Origin: Halobellus sp. MBLA0158
Lineage (GTDB): Archaea; Halobacteriota; Halobacteria; Halobacteriales; Haloferacaceae
Assembly: GCF_041477585.1 (NCBI RefSeq)
Contig: NZ_JBGNYA010000001.1
Span: forward strand, 806,001 to 870,000
DNA: 64,000 bases
Reading direction: 5' to 3'
The first letter of the stretch is position 1, and every line of letters begins with the position of its first letter. The notes under the pieces are model-generated. The model had not been told where the DNA came from. It made no database searches and was given only the letters and a program-made list of their open reading frames with translations. A program made the position numbers and the translations under genes. Shown here in pieces: positions 17,310 through 26,157 of the stretch.

Positions 17310-18989
17310 TCACATCGCGCCGCCCATGCCGCCCATGCCGCCCATGCCACCCATACCGCCGCCGGGGGCGCCGCCTTCGTCGTCGCCGTCGCCGCTGGTG
17401 CTCAGCTCGTCGGCGGCGATGATGTCGTCGATCTTGAGCACGAGGTTCGCGGCCTCGGTGGCGGAGGCGATCGCCTGTTCCTTCGCCTGGGCCGGCTCGA
17501 CGACGCCGGCCTCGAAGGTGTCCTCGACGTCGCCGCTGAAGACGTTCAGGCCGGCGCGGGTGTCCTCGTCCTCCTGGTGGGCCTCGCGGAGGCGGACGAG
17601 CGTGTCGATGGAGTCGAGGCCGGCGTTCTCGGCGAGGACGCGCGGGACGAGCTCCAGCGCGTCGGCGAAGGCCTCGACGGCCAGCTGCTCGCGGCCGCCG
17701 ACGGAGCCGGCGTAGCTGCGGAGGCGACGCGCGACCTCGACCTCGATGGCGCCGCCGCCGGCCACGACGCGGCCGTCGGAGACGGTCGTCGAGACGACGT
17801 CGAGGGCGTCCTGGACGCCGCGCTCGATCTCGTCGACGACGTGGTCGGTCGAGCCGCGGAGCAGCAGGGTCACGCCGTGGGTCTCTTCGTCGAGGCCCTC
17901 GACGTAGAACAGCTCGTCGTCGGCGTCGCGGCGGACCGAGGCGCGCCCGAGGTCCTCACTGGAGAGGCTGTCGAGGTCGGAGACGACGTTCGCGCCGACG
18001 ACGTCGCGCAGGAACGCGATGTCGGACTTCTTGGTCCGGCGCACGGCGAGGATGCCCTCCTTCGAGAGGTAGTGCTGGGCGAGGTCGTCGATGCCCTTCT
18101 GGCAGAAGACGACGTCGGCGCCGGAGTCGACGATCTTGTCGACCTTCTGGCGGAGCTGCTTTTCCTCCTGGTCGAGGAACTGCTGGAGCTGGTCGGGGGA
18201 CTCGACGTTGACCTGCGTGTCGACGTCGGTCTCCTCGATCTCGATCGGCTCGTCCAGGAGCAGGACGTCGGCCTCGTCGAACTCGGTGGGCATGTCGTCC
18301 TGGACGGGGTCCTTGTCGATGACCGCGCCGTTGAGGAGCTCGGACTCGGCGGTCGAGCGGCCGGTCTGGGTCTCGATGTTGACGTTCGCCAGGTCGACGA
18401 CGTAGGAGCCGTCGTCGGCCTCGACCGTGACGGCCTCGACCGTGTCGACGACGAGCTCGGCGAGCAGGTCCTTGTTGAGCTCGGAGCTCTTGCCGGTCAT
18501 CGAGGTCTCGGCGACCTTCTGGAGCACCTCGCTGTCGCCGGGCTCGACGCCTTCGGCGACCTCGTTGATCTGGGAGCGGGCCTCCTGGCTCGCGAGGTGG
18601 AAGCCCTTGATGATCGCCGTCGGGTGGATGTCCTGTTCGAGGAGATCCTCGGCGTTCTTGAGGAGCTCGCCCGCGATCGCGACCGCGGTGGTGGTGCCGT
18701 CGCCGGCCTCGTCCTCCTGGGTCTCGGCGACCTCGACGATCATCTCGGCCGTGGGGTTATCGATGTCCATCTCCTGGAGGATGGTGACGCCGTCGTTCGT
18801 GATGGTGACGTCGCCCATCGAGTCGACGAGCATCTTGTCCATCCCCTTCGGGCCGAGTGTCGAGCGTACCGCGTTCGCGACGGCCCGAGCGGCCTGGATG
18901 TTGTATTCCTGGGCGTCTTTGTCCTTGACGCGCTGGGCGTCCTCGCCCATGATGATCATCGGCTGACCCTGTTGCATTCGCTGGCTCAT
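17310..18989 (-). CDS. thermosome subunit (group II chaperonin)
   Basis: The protein has 559 aa. The equatorial-domain ATP motifs are LGPKGMDK (45-52) and GDGTTT (96-101). The apical domain spans about 210-375. The C-terminal equatorial motif is GGGAIEVEVA, and the tail is Gly/Met-rich (GGM repeats), pointing into the chamber as in other group II chaperonins. The protein assembles into double-ring cages that fold proteins using ATP. Haloarchaea carry several subunit genes and I cannot say which paralogue this is. I chose the ATG at 18987-18989 (MSQRMQQ) because the TATA box at 19016-19024 lies about 27-35 nt before it. Confidence 0.97.
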   Translation of the reverse strand: MSQRMQQGQPMIIMGEDAQRVKDKDAQEYNIQAARAVANAVRSTLGPKGMDKMLVDSMGDVTITNDGVTILQEMDIDNPTAEMIVEVAETQEDEAGDGTTTAVAIAGELLKNAEDLLEQDIHPTAIIKGFHLASQEARSQINEVAEGVEPGDSEVLQKVAETSMTGKSSELNKDLLAELVVDTVEAVTVEADDGSYVVDLANVNIETQTGRSTAESELLNGAVIDKDPVQDDMPTEFDEADVLLLDEPIEIEETDVDTQVNVESPDQLQQFLDQEEKQLRQKVDKIVDSGADVVFCQKGIDDLAQHYLSKEGILAVRRTKKSDIAFLRDVVGANVVSDLDSLSSEDLGRASVRRDADDELFYVEGLDEETHGVTLLLRGSTDHVVDEIERGVQDALDVVSTTVSDGRVVAGGGAIEVEVARRLRSYAGSVGGREQLAVEAFADALELVPRVLAENAGLDSIDTLVRLREAHQEDEDTRAGLNVFSGDVEDTFEAGVVEPAQAKEQAIASATEAANLVLKIDDIIAADELSTSGDGDDEGGAPGGGMGGMGGMGGMGGAM

Positions 18990-19194
18990 AGACACCGACT
19001 GATTGTTTGTGATTCTATATAAATTCTTTGCTCCGGAGCGGTCGCCGTCGGGGAATTCCGCGTCCGACGAGAAGGGATAATCGGCTCGAAAACCGCTCGA
19101 AACGGCCATATGCGCCGTTCAATGTGTGGTAACAAATACCACGTTATGCCGACTCACTACGGCCCCCGTTCCGGCTTTTATATATTACCGTCCG
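18990..19194 (-). promoter_or_regulatory. thermosome upstream region: proximal TATA box, distal TATA box and a palindrome
   Basis: The proximal TATA element on the minus strand (ATTTATATA, 19016-19024) follows a purine-rich BRE-like stretch and fits a leaderless start at 18989. Further upstream a second minus-strand TATA-like element (ATATATAAAAG, about 19173-19183) precedes a perfect inverted repeat GTGGTA-ACAAA-TACCAC (19126-19142). The repeat lies where a transcript from the distal box would begin. This may be a second, regulated promoter for the chaperonin. Confidence 0.5.
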
Positions 19195-19812
19195 TCAGCG
19201 GCGCGGCTCGCTCCACGCCGTCTCGGGATACGACTGCCTCCCGCCGTGGCTGTTGCGGGCGACGATCTCGACGGTCGCCGAGCGGCTTCCGTCCACCACC
19301 TCGCTCGACTCCTCGTAGTACAGCACGGTGAGGTCGAGACACGCCCGGAGGAGCTCGTTCGCGCGAAACCGATAGCGGTCCGTGCTCGGGCCCATCTCCG
19401 CCGGCGGGTCCGCTCGGAGGTGGTGCTGATAGAACAGCAGCCCGCCGGGTCGCAGCGCCGCCTTGATGTCGCCCAGCCGATCGAGCGTCCGGTAGAAGCT
19501 GATCGTCACCACGTCGTATCGGTCCTCCCGGTACGCGAACTGCGTCGCGTCCGCACGGATGGGATTGAGGCGGTCGTCGACGCCGCGCTCTGCGGCGTTC
19601 GCGCGGGCGATGCGGAGCCCCTCGGCGGACTGATCGAGCGCGTCGACCTCGTACCCCCGGTCGGCGAGAAACACGGCGTTGCGTCCGGTCCCGCAGGCGA
19701 CGTCGAGCGCCCGCCCGTCGGCCGCTTCCCCGACGTACTCGCACAGCACCGGCGACGGGTCGGGATCGGAGGGGTACTCGCCGCGGCGGAAGCGCTCGTC
19801 CCACGTGGTCAT
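19195..19812 (-). CDS. TehB-like class I SAM-dependent methyltransferase
   Basis: The protein has 205 aa. It starts WDERFRRGEYPSDPDPSP, typical of small TehB/thiopurine-type methyltransferases. Motif I is LDVACGTGRNAVFLA and motif post-I is VDALDQSAEGL. The region around VTISFYRTLDR corresponds to motif IV. These enzymes methylate small thiols or metalloids, and the substrate is unknown here. The C-terminal 20 residues are basic and probably disordered. The gene is alone, with the thermosome promoter just downstream. Confidence 0.82.
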   Translation of the reverse strand: MTTWDERFRRGEYPSDPDPSPVLCEYVGEAADGRALDVACGTGRNAVFLADRGYEVDALDQSAEGLRIARANAAERGVDDRLNPIRADATQFAYREDRYDVVTISFYRTLDRLGDIKAALRPGGLLFYQHHLRADPPAEMGPSTDRYRFRANELLRACLDLTVLYYEESSEVVDGSRSATVEIVARNSHGGRQSYPETAWSEPRR

Positions 19813-19971
19813 ACGCCCACGACGGTGCCGCCGCCCTTGTCACTGTCTCTCCGGCGTTACGTCGCTCTGGTCGGCGGGCCTCACCGTCGGCTCTCGGCTC
19901 CGACTCGCGACGGTGTCACGACTGGCGCCTCGCGACGATCGAAGAAGTGGACCGCGGTCGACTTATCGTGA

Positions 19972-20145
19972 TTACTCCTCGTCGGGCAGTTCGTCCGCCA
20001 CGAACGGGCGGTCGCGCTCGGGCTCGAACTCCGGGAGGTCCTCGTCGGAGTCGAGCGCGTCGATCTCCTCCTCGTAGAGTTCCTGCTGGAGCTGGGTGCG
20101 CTTGTTCCGCCCCTTCCGCTCGCGGCCCGCTTTCGTGTCAGGCAT
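19972..20145 (-). CDS. small highly charged haloarchaeal protein
   Basis: The protein has 57 aa. Its basic N-terminal half (KAGRERKGRNKRTQ) is followed by an acidic half (about 20-57). It has no membrane segment or Cys. It looks like a conserved haloarchaeal small protein; a role in binding nucleic acid through the basic half is only a guess. I chose the ATG at 20143-20145 (MPDTKAG). The gene is divergent from the Nudix gene with a 98-bp spacer. Confidence 0.7.
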   Translation of the reverse strand: MPDTKAGRERKGRNKRTQLQQELYEEEIDALDSDEDLPEFEPERDRPFVADELPDEE

Positions 20146-20243
20146 TGTCACTCGTGGGGATGCTTGCCACACTAATCAACTTTGTGTTCGTGGCGACTCC
20201 GGCCATCGCCGGATCCTTGTCGTCGGCTCCCGACTCGGCCGGT

Positions 20244-20699
20244 ATGGATGTCCACGACCAGTTCGTCCCCGACGACGACTTCCGGGCGTTCCTCGAAGCG
20301 ATGCCGCAGGTGTGCGTGGAGGTCGTTCTCGAAACGGACGAGGGGGTGCTCCTGGCCGAGCGGAACCACGAACCCCGCGTCTGGTTCTGGCCGGGGAGCC
20401 GGCTCTACAAGGGCGAGGAACTGACCGCGGCCGCCCGCCGCGTCGGCCGGGAGGAACTCGGCATCGAGATCGACGTCGGCGAGCGCCTCGGCGTCCACGC
20501 GCACTTTTGGGACGCCGACCGGACGCCAGAAGGCGTCAGCCGCCACACCGTCAACATCGTCTACCGGGCGTCGCCCGCAGTTCCCGACGCCGAGATCGAC
20601 CTCGACGACCAACACGCCGACTACCGGTTCGTCTCACAGCCCGATCCCGATTTCCACGAGTACGTCCGGGAGTACTTCGCCGCGTACGACCTGCCGTGA
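20244..20699 (+). CDS. Nudix hydrolase resembling GDP-mannose mannosyl hydrolase
   Basis: The protein has 151 aa. The Nudix box lies at about 51-75 but departs from consensus: the second Gly is Ser52, and the usual RE pair reads RV (66-67), while the downstream EELG (70-73) is kept. Loss of one Glu is a known feature of GDP-mannose mannosyl hydrolase (Gmm). The C-terminal DDQHADYRFV matches the DEQHDDYRW segment of Gmm. The likely reaction is hydrolysis of a GDP-sugar with retention of a sugar nucleotide role in glycan metabolism. I chose the ATG at 20244 (MDVHDQF) because it matches the Gmm start. The frame is open further upstream. Confidence 0.8.
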   Translation: MDVHDQFVPDDDFRAFLEAMPQVCVEVVLETDEGVLLAERNHEPRVWFWPGSRLYKGEELTAAARRVGREELGIEIDVGERLGVHAHFWDADRTPEGVSRHTVNIVYRASPAVPDAEIDLDDQHADYRFVSQPDPDFHEYVREYFAAYDLP

Positions 20700-20823
20700 C
20701 GACGAAAATTTGACAGATCGGTAGTGATCTCCGATGAGAATATATAATTGGGAAACAATACCACACTCGTTACAGTTGCCGACGACGCCGATAATCTCCA
20801 GCCCCCATCCATCCGAGGGCCTG

Positions 20824-21390
20824 ATGCAAACACAGCACACGCAAAACAGACTCCGTTCGAGCGATCTCGCCTACAGCGTACTGGCCGACAAACGTCGGCG
20901 CTACGCGGTTCACTACCTCAAGCAGCGCAACGAGCCGGTGCCGCTCAGCGAGCTCGCCGAGCAGGTCGCCGCCTGGGAGAACGACAAGCCCGTCGACGAG
21001 CTCACCTCGAAGGAGCGAAAGCGGGTCTACATCGCGATGTACCAGTCGCACCTCAAGACCCTCGCGAAGGAGGGCATCGTCGACTACGACGCCGACCGCG
21101 GGGTCGTCTCGATCTCCGAGGCCTTCGCCGACCTCGACGTCTACCTGGAGGTCGTCTCCGGCGGCACGATCCCCTGGAGCCTGTACTACGTGGGCCTCTC
21201 GATCGTCAACGCGGTGTTGCTCCTCGTCGCCTGGCTCGAACTGTGGCCCTTCGCCACCGTTCCGGACCTCGCCTGGGGCGGCGTCGTCCTCGTCTCCTTT
21301 GCCATCTCCGCGTTCGTCCAGACGTACCAGACGCGCCGGATGCGCTTCGGCGACGAGGTCCCGCCGCCCGAACTCCGGGAGCGCTCGTGA
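20824..21390 (+). CDS. DUF7344-type winged-helix membrane regulator
   Basis: The protein has 188 aa. Residues 10-105 form a winged-helix-like domain (LAYSVLADKRRRYAVHYL, then YQSHLKTLAKEGIVDYD) characteristic of the haloarchaeal DUF7344 family. Two hydrophobic helices follow at about 125-143 and 150-168. A DNA-binding domain tethered to the membrane suggests a one-component sensor, though no ligand is evident. A TATA box (about 20739-20748) lies upstream with a leader of roughly 50 nt. The next gene starts 13 nt after its stop, so the two form an operon. Confidence 0.8.
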   Translation: MQTQHTQNRLRSSDLAYSVLADKRRRYAVHYLKQRNEPVPLSELAEQVAAWENDKPVDELTSKERKRVYIAMYQSHLKTLAKEGIVDYDADRGVVSISEAFADLDVYLEVVSGGTIPWSLYYVGLSIVNAVLLLVAWLELWPFATVPDLAWGGVVLVSFAISAFVQTYQTRRMRFGDEVPPPELRERS

Positions 21391-21403
21391 GGGGGCGCCG
21401 TCG

Positions 21404-22501
21404 ATGAACTCCGACGACGGACCGGGCGACGACGGGGGGCCGGAGCGGCACTCCCTGGCCGACCTCGTGGAACTGCTGGAGCGAGAACGCCCGCTCTCTC
21501 CGCCCTCGGACGCGGAGCCGGACCCGGACCTCTGGGTAGACCCGGAACTGGAGGCCGCGACCGACCCCCCTCACGACGACCGCGAACCGCCGGACGACGA
21601 CGCCGAATCCGCACAGGCGGACGCCCTCGAAGCCGACTCGGCGGACGCCCGCTCCGATCCGAGCGAGGGCCCGGACCCGACTGCCGTCCCGTCCGACCGC
21701 TCTCGCGACGGGCGCCCGTCGCTGGGTGACCTCGCCGACCGCGTCTCCCGACTGGGCGGGACGGCGGGACGCGACGGATCGGAGTCGGCCGACGCGTCAG
21801 CCGGAGCGAGCCGAACCGAACGAGCCGAGCGATCCGAGGGATCCGACCGCGTCGACGCCGATTTCTCCGCCCCGTCGCGCGGTCTCGGGCGCGAGACGGT
21901 GCGGGACCTCGTCGGGGAGTCGCCGAACGTGCTCCTGGTCGGCCCGGAGTCCTGCACCGCGGACCAGCACCTCTGTACGCAGTTCCTCGCGCCCGCCGCC
22001 TCCGAAGGCGACGAGGTCAATCTCCTCCTCGTCACCTACGGGCAGTCGGCCGCCGAGCGCGCCGAGGCCGTCGCCGGCGACCTGGCGGGCCTGCCGGAGC
22101 GCACGGCGATCGTCAGCCTCGGCGGCTCCGACCGGGCGCGGACGACGGTTTCGGCGCCGGGGTCCGAGACGACGATCCCCGTCAAGTCCGTGCCCAATCA
22201 GGGCGACCTGATGAAGCTCGGATTCGCGATCACGAAGTACCTCTCGGAGTGGGAGTCGTCGTCGGCTCGGACGCTCGTGTGCTTCCACTCGCTGACCGAC
22301 GCGCTCCAGGCGGCCTCCGACCCGCGGCTCGTGCTTCGGTTCCTGCACGTCCTCCAACACCAGATCGAGGCCGCGGACGCGCGGGCCCACTTCCACCTGG
22401 ATCCCGACGCCCACCCCTCACAGCTGATTCTGACGTTCACGTCGCTGTTCGACACCGTCCTTCGGTTCGATCGCGACGGGAGCGTCTCGCTCGATCAGTG
22501 A
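21404..22501 (+). CDS. DUF7504-type (RecA-fold-like) protein
   Basis: The protein has 365 aa. The first 165 residues are acidic, Ser/Asp-rich and probably disordered. The remainder (VRDLVGESPNVLLVGPESC, then VNLLLVTYGQSAAER, RTLVCFHSLTDALQ) resembles a KaiC/RecA-type core in which the Walker A Gly-Lys-Thr is missing, as in the haloarchaeal DUF7504 family. It should not hydrolyse ATP and may serve as a signalling or scaffold protein. It is co-transcribed with the DUF7344 regulator, a pairing I take as functional. Confidence 0.75.
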   Translation: MNSDDGPGDDGGPERHSLADLVELLERERPLSPPSDAEPDPDLWVDPELEAATDPPHDDREPPDDDAESAQADALEADSADARSDPSEGPDPTAVPSDRSRDGRPSLGDLADRVSRLGGTAGRDGSESADASAGASRTERAERSEGSDRVDADFSAPSRGLGRETVRDLVGESPNVLLVGPESCTADQHLCTQFLAPAASEGDEVNLLLVTYGQSAAERAEAVAGDLAGLPERTAIVSLGGSDRARTTVSAPGSETTIPVKSVPNQGDLMKLGFAITKYLSEWESSSARTLVCFHSLTDALQAASDPRLVLRFLHVLQHQIEAADARAHFHLDPDAHPSQLILTFTSLFDTVLRFDRDGSVSLDQ

Positions 22502-22553
22502 TCGGTAATCAGTAATTAGTAATCGGCTATCGGTGATCAGTAATCGGCCATCG
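22501..22553. repeat. short degenerate repeats after the DUF7504 gene
   Basis: ATCGGTAATCAGTAAT (22501-22516) recurs with one change at 22529-22544, and AGTAATCGGCTATCG (22518-22532) recurs with one change at 22539-22553. The stretch is AT-richer than its surroundings and lies directly downstream of the stop codon. It may act as a loose terminator region. Confidence 0.6.
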
Positions 22554-22608
22554 ATAGTCTCGGATCGATAATCTCGGGGCACACGCTCCCGATCTGCCGC
22601 GCCACTCG

Positions 22609-23511
22609 CTACTCCGCGTCGGGCGGCAACTCCGGCAGCACCGTCTTTCTCTTTGGGTCCTCTCTCGGCCGCTGTTCGTCGGCCTCGGCGCCGTCACCGC
22701 CGCTGGCGACCGTGAGCACGTCCGACCCGAACCACCAGCCCGTGTGGGGTTCGACCCCGTCGAACGGCTCCGCGCAGTGCGGGCACGCCGGCGTCGACAA
22801 CAGCGCCAGCCGGACGGTCGAACCGCACGCCTCGCAGTCCGCCCGCTCGACGCCGAGCCGGTTCGCGCGCTCTTTCAGCTCGCTCAGCGCCGCTTCGGCC
22901 TCGACGTGGTCCCCGAGGGCGGCCAGCTCCGAACGGACGGCCGCGAGCGCGTCGTCGTGGCCGTGCTGGCTCTCGATCAGGCGGCGCAGCACGGTCCGAG
23001 AGTTCCCGAACTCGGTGTTGACGTGGGCGTCGAGGGAGTCGAGCCGGGAGCGGTCCGCCGCCCGCGCCGCGTCGAACTGCTCGGCCAGCGCCGTCACCTC
23101 CTCTCGGGAGTCGGACTGCGCCGCCTCCAGCGCGGCTTCGACGTCCGACAGCCGCGCCTGGAGGTGCGATAGCTCCGCCCGAAGCGCGTCGGCGTCGGAT
23201 CCGGACGGCTCCTCCGTCCCGCGGTCGTTCGTCCCGCGGTCGTTCGTCCGTTCGGCGTCCCGCGGCCTCGACGCCTCCGGCGTCGGGTCCGCGTTTCGGT
23301 CGCCGCTTTCCGCCCGTCGAAACAGCGTCGACTCGCTGCCGACGCGCTCGACCAATCCGAAGATCTCGTTGAGCGTCCAGTACGCCGAGACCAACTGCTC
23401 GAACACCTCCTCGGTACTCAGGTCCGTCTCCGCGGCCAACTGCTCCATCCAGTCTTCGAACGCGCCCGTGGCGTCGGGCGAACTGGACTGGTCTCTGTAA
23501 TCGTCACTCAC
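22609..23511 (-). CDS. coiled-coil protein with C-terminal zinc ribbon
   Basis: The protein has 300 aa. The N-terminal 55 residues form a helical domain. An acidic linker (60-105) contains a short repeat TNDRGTNDRGT. A long coiled coil spans about 105-220. A zinc ribbon with two CxxC pairs (CEACGS and CPHCAE) lies near 225-250. No signal peptide is present. The start is GTG (23509-23511). A TATA-like box lies near 23549-23558 on the minus strand. The function is unknown; coiled coil plus zinc ribbon suggests a structural or nucleic-acid-associated role. Confidence 0.75.
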   Translation of the reverse strand: MSDDYRDQSSSPDATGAFEDWMEQLAAETDLSTEEVFEQLVSAYWTLNEIFGLVERVGSESTLFRRAESGDRNADPTPEASRPRDAERTNDRGTNDRGTEEPSGSDADALRAELSHLQARLSDVEAALEAAQSDSREEVTALAEQFDAARAADRSRLDSLDAHVNTEFGNSRTVLRRLIESQHGHDDALAAVRSELAALGDHVEAEAALSELKERANRLGVERADCEACGSTVRLALLSTPACPHCAEPFDGVEPHTGWWFGSDVLTVASGGDGAEADEQRPREDPKRKTVLPELPPDAE

Positions 23512-23815
23512 GGGTGTTCGACTTCCACCGCCCGTTCGTCAGATGTCGTATTAAATCTACGTTTCCCGCCCGCGCCGGACCGTCTCACGGCGCGTCGGCT
23601 CGCTCGGACCCCGACTCCCGAAACCATCTTATCCTCTTCTCGCGTTATTTATGTAAATATAGCTGAACTGTCGGAGCGTCGTCCGCTCGTCCGCTCGGCG
23701 GACACCGCGACCGTCTCGCCGACCAGTAGTCTCCTCGTATGTCGATCACCACCCACAGCCGTTCTGTCGCCCCCGACACCGAGCGACGGCCGCCGGAGCC
23801 GGAGTCGCGCGGTCG
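23512..23815. other. divergent promoter region between zinc-ribbon and signal peptidase genes
   Basis: The minus-strand TATA-like element GATTTAATAC (near 23549-23558) serves the zinc-ribbon gene. A plus-strand AT-rich stretch (TTATTTATG and following, 23645-23661) is the only strong promoter candidate for the signal peptidase, leaving a leader of about 135 nt, unusually long for a haloarchaeon. I see no gene in the leader. Confidence 0.45.
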
Positions 23816-24973
23816 ATGACGCCCCGTCGCGCGGCCGAATACGCCCTCGTCGGCGTCCTCCTGCTCGTGATCGGCTCGCTCGTCCTCGGTCAGGCGATCG
23901 GCCAGCCGGTGCTCTTCAGCTACGTCGAGACCGGGAGTATGGAGCCGATGCTCCGCCCGAACGACGGCTTCGTCGCGATTCCGATGGCCGTCGCGGGCCC
24001 GGTCCGCACCGGCGACGTGATCGTCTTCGACGCGGTGAACCTCAACGGCGGCGACCTGGTCACCCACCGCGTCGTCGGCGAGACCGACGGGGGCTACATC
24101 ACGAAGGGCGACGCCAACCCCGTGACTGACCAGGACAGCGCCGAGCCGCCGGTCCAGGACGCCCAGATCGTCGCGAAGGCGCTCCAGGTGGGCGGTCGGA
24201 TCGTCGTCGTCCCGCAGCTCGGCGTCGTCGTCGTCACCATCAACGACGGCCTCTCGGGCGTCCAACGGAGCCTCGCGACCCTGTTCGGGACGCGCGCGCT
24301 CTTGGGCAGTCAGGGCCTCGCGTACATCCTCTTCGGCTTCGGCATCGTGACGTACGTCCTCACGGACCTCCTCGGTCGGAAGTCCGGCCCGACGCGGACG
24401 CGGCGGACGTCGCGATCGGGCATCGACGACGGACGGGCGATGGGTCGCATCTACGTCCTCGCGCTCACCGTCTGCCTGCTCATCCTCGTGACCGGGAGCA
24501 TGACCGTCCCGGCCGGCCCCCAGTCGTTCGACATCGTCAGTTCGAGCCAGGACGCGCCGGGGATCCGCGTCGTCGCCTCGGGGACCTCCGAGACGGTCCG
24601 GTACCTCGTCCCCTCGAACGGACTGCTCCCCGTCGTGGTGTTCCTCGAACCCGCGACCGAGGGCATCGCCGCCCAGCCGTCGATGGTGTACGTCCCGTCC
24701 AACAGCGTCCGCGAGAGCATCGTCACGGTGACCGCGCCGCCGTCGACGGGGTACTACCAGCGCACGCTCGTCGAGCACCGCTACCTGGCCGTGCTGCCGA
24801 CGAGCACGATCGAGGCGCTCTATCGGATCCACCCGTGGCTCCCCATCGTCGCCATCGACGCGCTCCTCGGCGCCGGCGTGGCCTCGCTCGGCCTCTCGAC
24901 GCTGTACGGCGCCCGGCGGGTCCGTTCGCGGGACCTCCCGCTCCGCGAGCGGCTGTATCGGTTCTTCAAATAG
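23816..24973 (+). CDS. type I signal peptidase of the archaeal/ER Ser-His type
   Basis: The protein has 385 aa. Catalytic residues are visible in the N-terminal half: Ser41 (ETGSMEPML), His84 (LVTHRVVG) and Asp99 (TKGDANP). The Lys of bacterial peptidases is replaced by His, as in SipW and Sec11. Membrane helices are seen near 8-30, 160-185, 215-235 and 335-355. The region 235-330 is an extra extracellular domain not needed for catalysis. The neighbours are secreted DUF1102-type proteins and a DUF5305 protein, so this is probably a dedicated peptidase for them and not the general one. It converges on the DUF5305 gene with a 31-bp gap. Confidence 0.9.
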   Translation: MTPRRAAEYALVGVLLLVIGSLVLGQAIGQPVLFSYVETGSMEPMLRPNDGFVAIPMAVAGPVRTGDVIVFDAVNLNGGDLVTHRVVGETDGGYITKGDANPVTDQDSAEPPVQDAQIVAKALQVGGRIVVVPQLGVVVVTINDGLSGVQRSLATLFGTRALLGSQGLAYILFGFGIVTYVLTDLLGRKSGPTRTRRTSRSGIDDGRAMGRIYVLALTVCLLILVTGSMTVPAGPQSFDIVSSSQDAPGIRVVASGTSETVRYLVPSNGLLPVVVFLEPATEGIAAQPSMVYVPSNSVRESIVTVTAPPSTGYYQRTLVEHRYLAVLPTSTIEALYRIHPWLPIVAIDALLGAGVASLGLSTLYGARRVRSRDLPLRERLYRFFK

Positions 24974-25004
24974 TGGCAGCGGGGTCGGCGTCGCTCTCGA
25001 GGGG

Positions 25005-26030
25005 CTACATATTGAACCACGACGTCATCGCGCTCTCGTCGGTGGCGTAGTAGTACACGATGTCGTCGGTGACGACGGTGTAGACGTCGGGCTCGGGATC
25101 GTGGAGCACGCGGTTGTTCGAGTCGATCGCGATGTCGACGAGGCCTTCGAGGCTCGTGGTCCGGACGTACTTTCGGTCCGGGTCGGTCGGGATCTCGCTC
25201 GTGGTGATCCACTCCTCGAAGCGCGCCCGGTCCATCCGGAGTTCGATCGCCTCGACGTCGATGTCCTCACGCCGCACGTACGCGACGCCGCCGGCGGAGG
25301 CGAACGCCGACAGCGCCAAGAGCCCGAGCAGCCCCACGAGCGCCATATTCGGCTCGTCCGCCACGGTCCGGGTCACCGGCCGGGAGTGGGTCCGCGTCGC
25401 CGACAGCGGCGATTCGATCCAGTAGGCCCGCTCGGAGACCACCACGGGACTGGAGGCGGTCAGGCTCCCGGTGTACGCGCCCGTGTCGTAGGTGACGTTC
25501 AGTTCGAGCCGCGTCTCGAAGCCGCCGATGGTGCCGAGAGTCCCGCGGTTCCGCCGCACCTCGTCTTCTATCGCGGACATGTTCACCGTCGCGCTCGTCG
25601 CGGCGCTCCCTTCGCTGGTGGTCGTTTCCCCCTCCGTGATCACGCGGTTCGACGTCCAGAACGGCCGGTCGCCGCGGGTCGCCGTCTGGACGAGCGCGAG
25701 CCGCTGGGTGACCCGCACGTCCGTCCCCGAGGGGACGGCCACGCGCGTCTCGACGGTCAGATTCGGCGTGGCCGCCATCAGATACGCGGGCTGGTCGACC
25801 AGCCGCTGGCCGTTCCGGTAGAAGGTGGTGTTGCCGGTCACGACGGCGCTGGTCCGCACGTCGGCGCTGACCTGCTGGACCTCGGTCTGCTCTGTGACCC
25901 GCTCCGTCGGCGGGGTCGCGTACACGTAGCCCGCCCCCGCGGCCGCGAGGACCCCCAGTACGAGAAGCGCGAAGAACAGATACCGCCCGTAGTAACCGAT
26001 CAGCCGCTTCGCCCGCAGTTCTGCCGACAT
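25005..26030 (-). CDS. DUF5305-type membrane protein
   Basis: The protein has 341 aa. One helix lies near 15-37, an extracellular beta-rich region at 40-220 (several N-x-T sequons), a second helix at about 228-248, and a cytoplasmic tail of 95 residues containing VRREDIDVEAIELRMDRARFEEWITTSEIP, split here only for description. DUF5305 genes are found next to signal peptidases in haloarchaea. It may tether or regulate the peptidase at the membrane, which is inference. A TATA-like box near 26056-26066 lies 26-36 nt before the start. Confidence 0.82.
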   Translation of the reverse strand: MSAELRAKRLIGYYGRYLFFALLVLGVLAAAGAGYVYATPPTERVTEQTEVQQVSADVRTSAVVTGNTTFYRNGQRLVDQPAYLMAATPNLTVETRVAVPSGTDVRVTQRLALVQTATRGDRPFWTSNRVITEGETTTSEGSAATSATVNMSAIEDEVRRNRGTLGTIGGFETRLELNVTYDTGAYTGSLTASSPVVVSERAYWIESPLSATRTHSRPVTRTVADEPNMALVGLLGLLALSAFASAGGVAYVRREDIDVEAIELRMDRARFEEWITTSEIPTDPDRKYVRTTSLEGLVDIAIDSNNRVLHDPEPDVYTVVTDDIVYYYATDESAMTSWFNM

Positions 26031-26157
26031 TCCTGCACTCCGGTAGCACCCGCCGACGTATAGCTATTCGCGTCGGATCAGCCCGCTGTGAGGTCTGTCC
26101 GATCACGAGTGGCCGTCACGGAGTGACGCCGGAGATAAACCTCCGAGAGGATCGGTA

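Noticed and set aside
18990-19109. N-terminal extension of the thermosome by 40 residues
   Set aside because: It would translate the TATA box, and chaperonin families start at the chosen Met.
23645-24832. Minus-strand frame opposite the signal peptidase
   Set aside because: No motif, Arg-rich, and the plus-strand frame has all signal peptidase catalytic residues.
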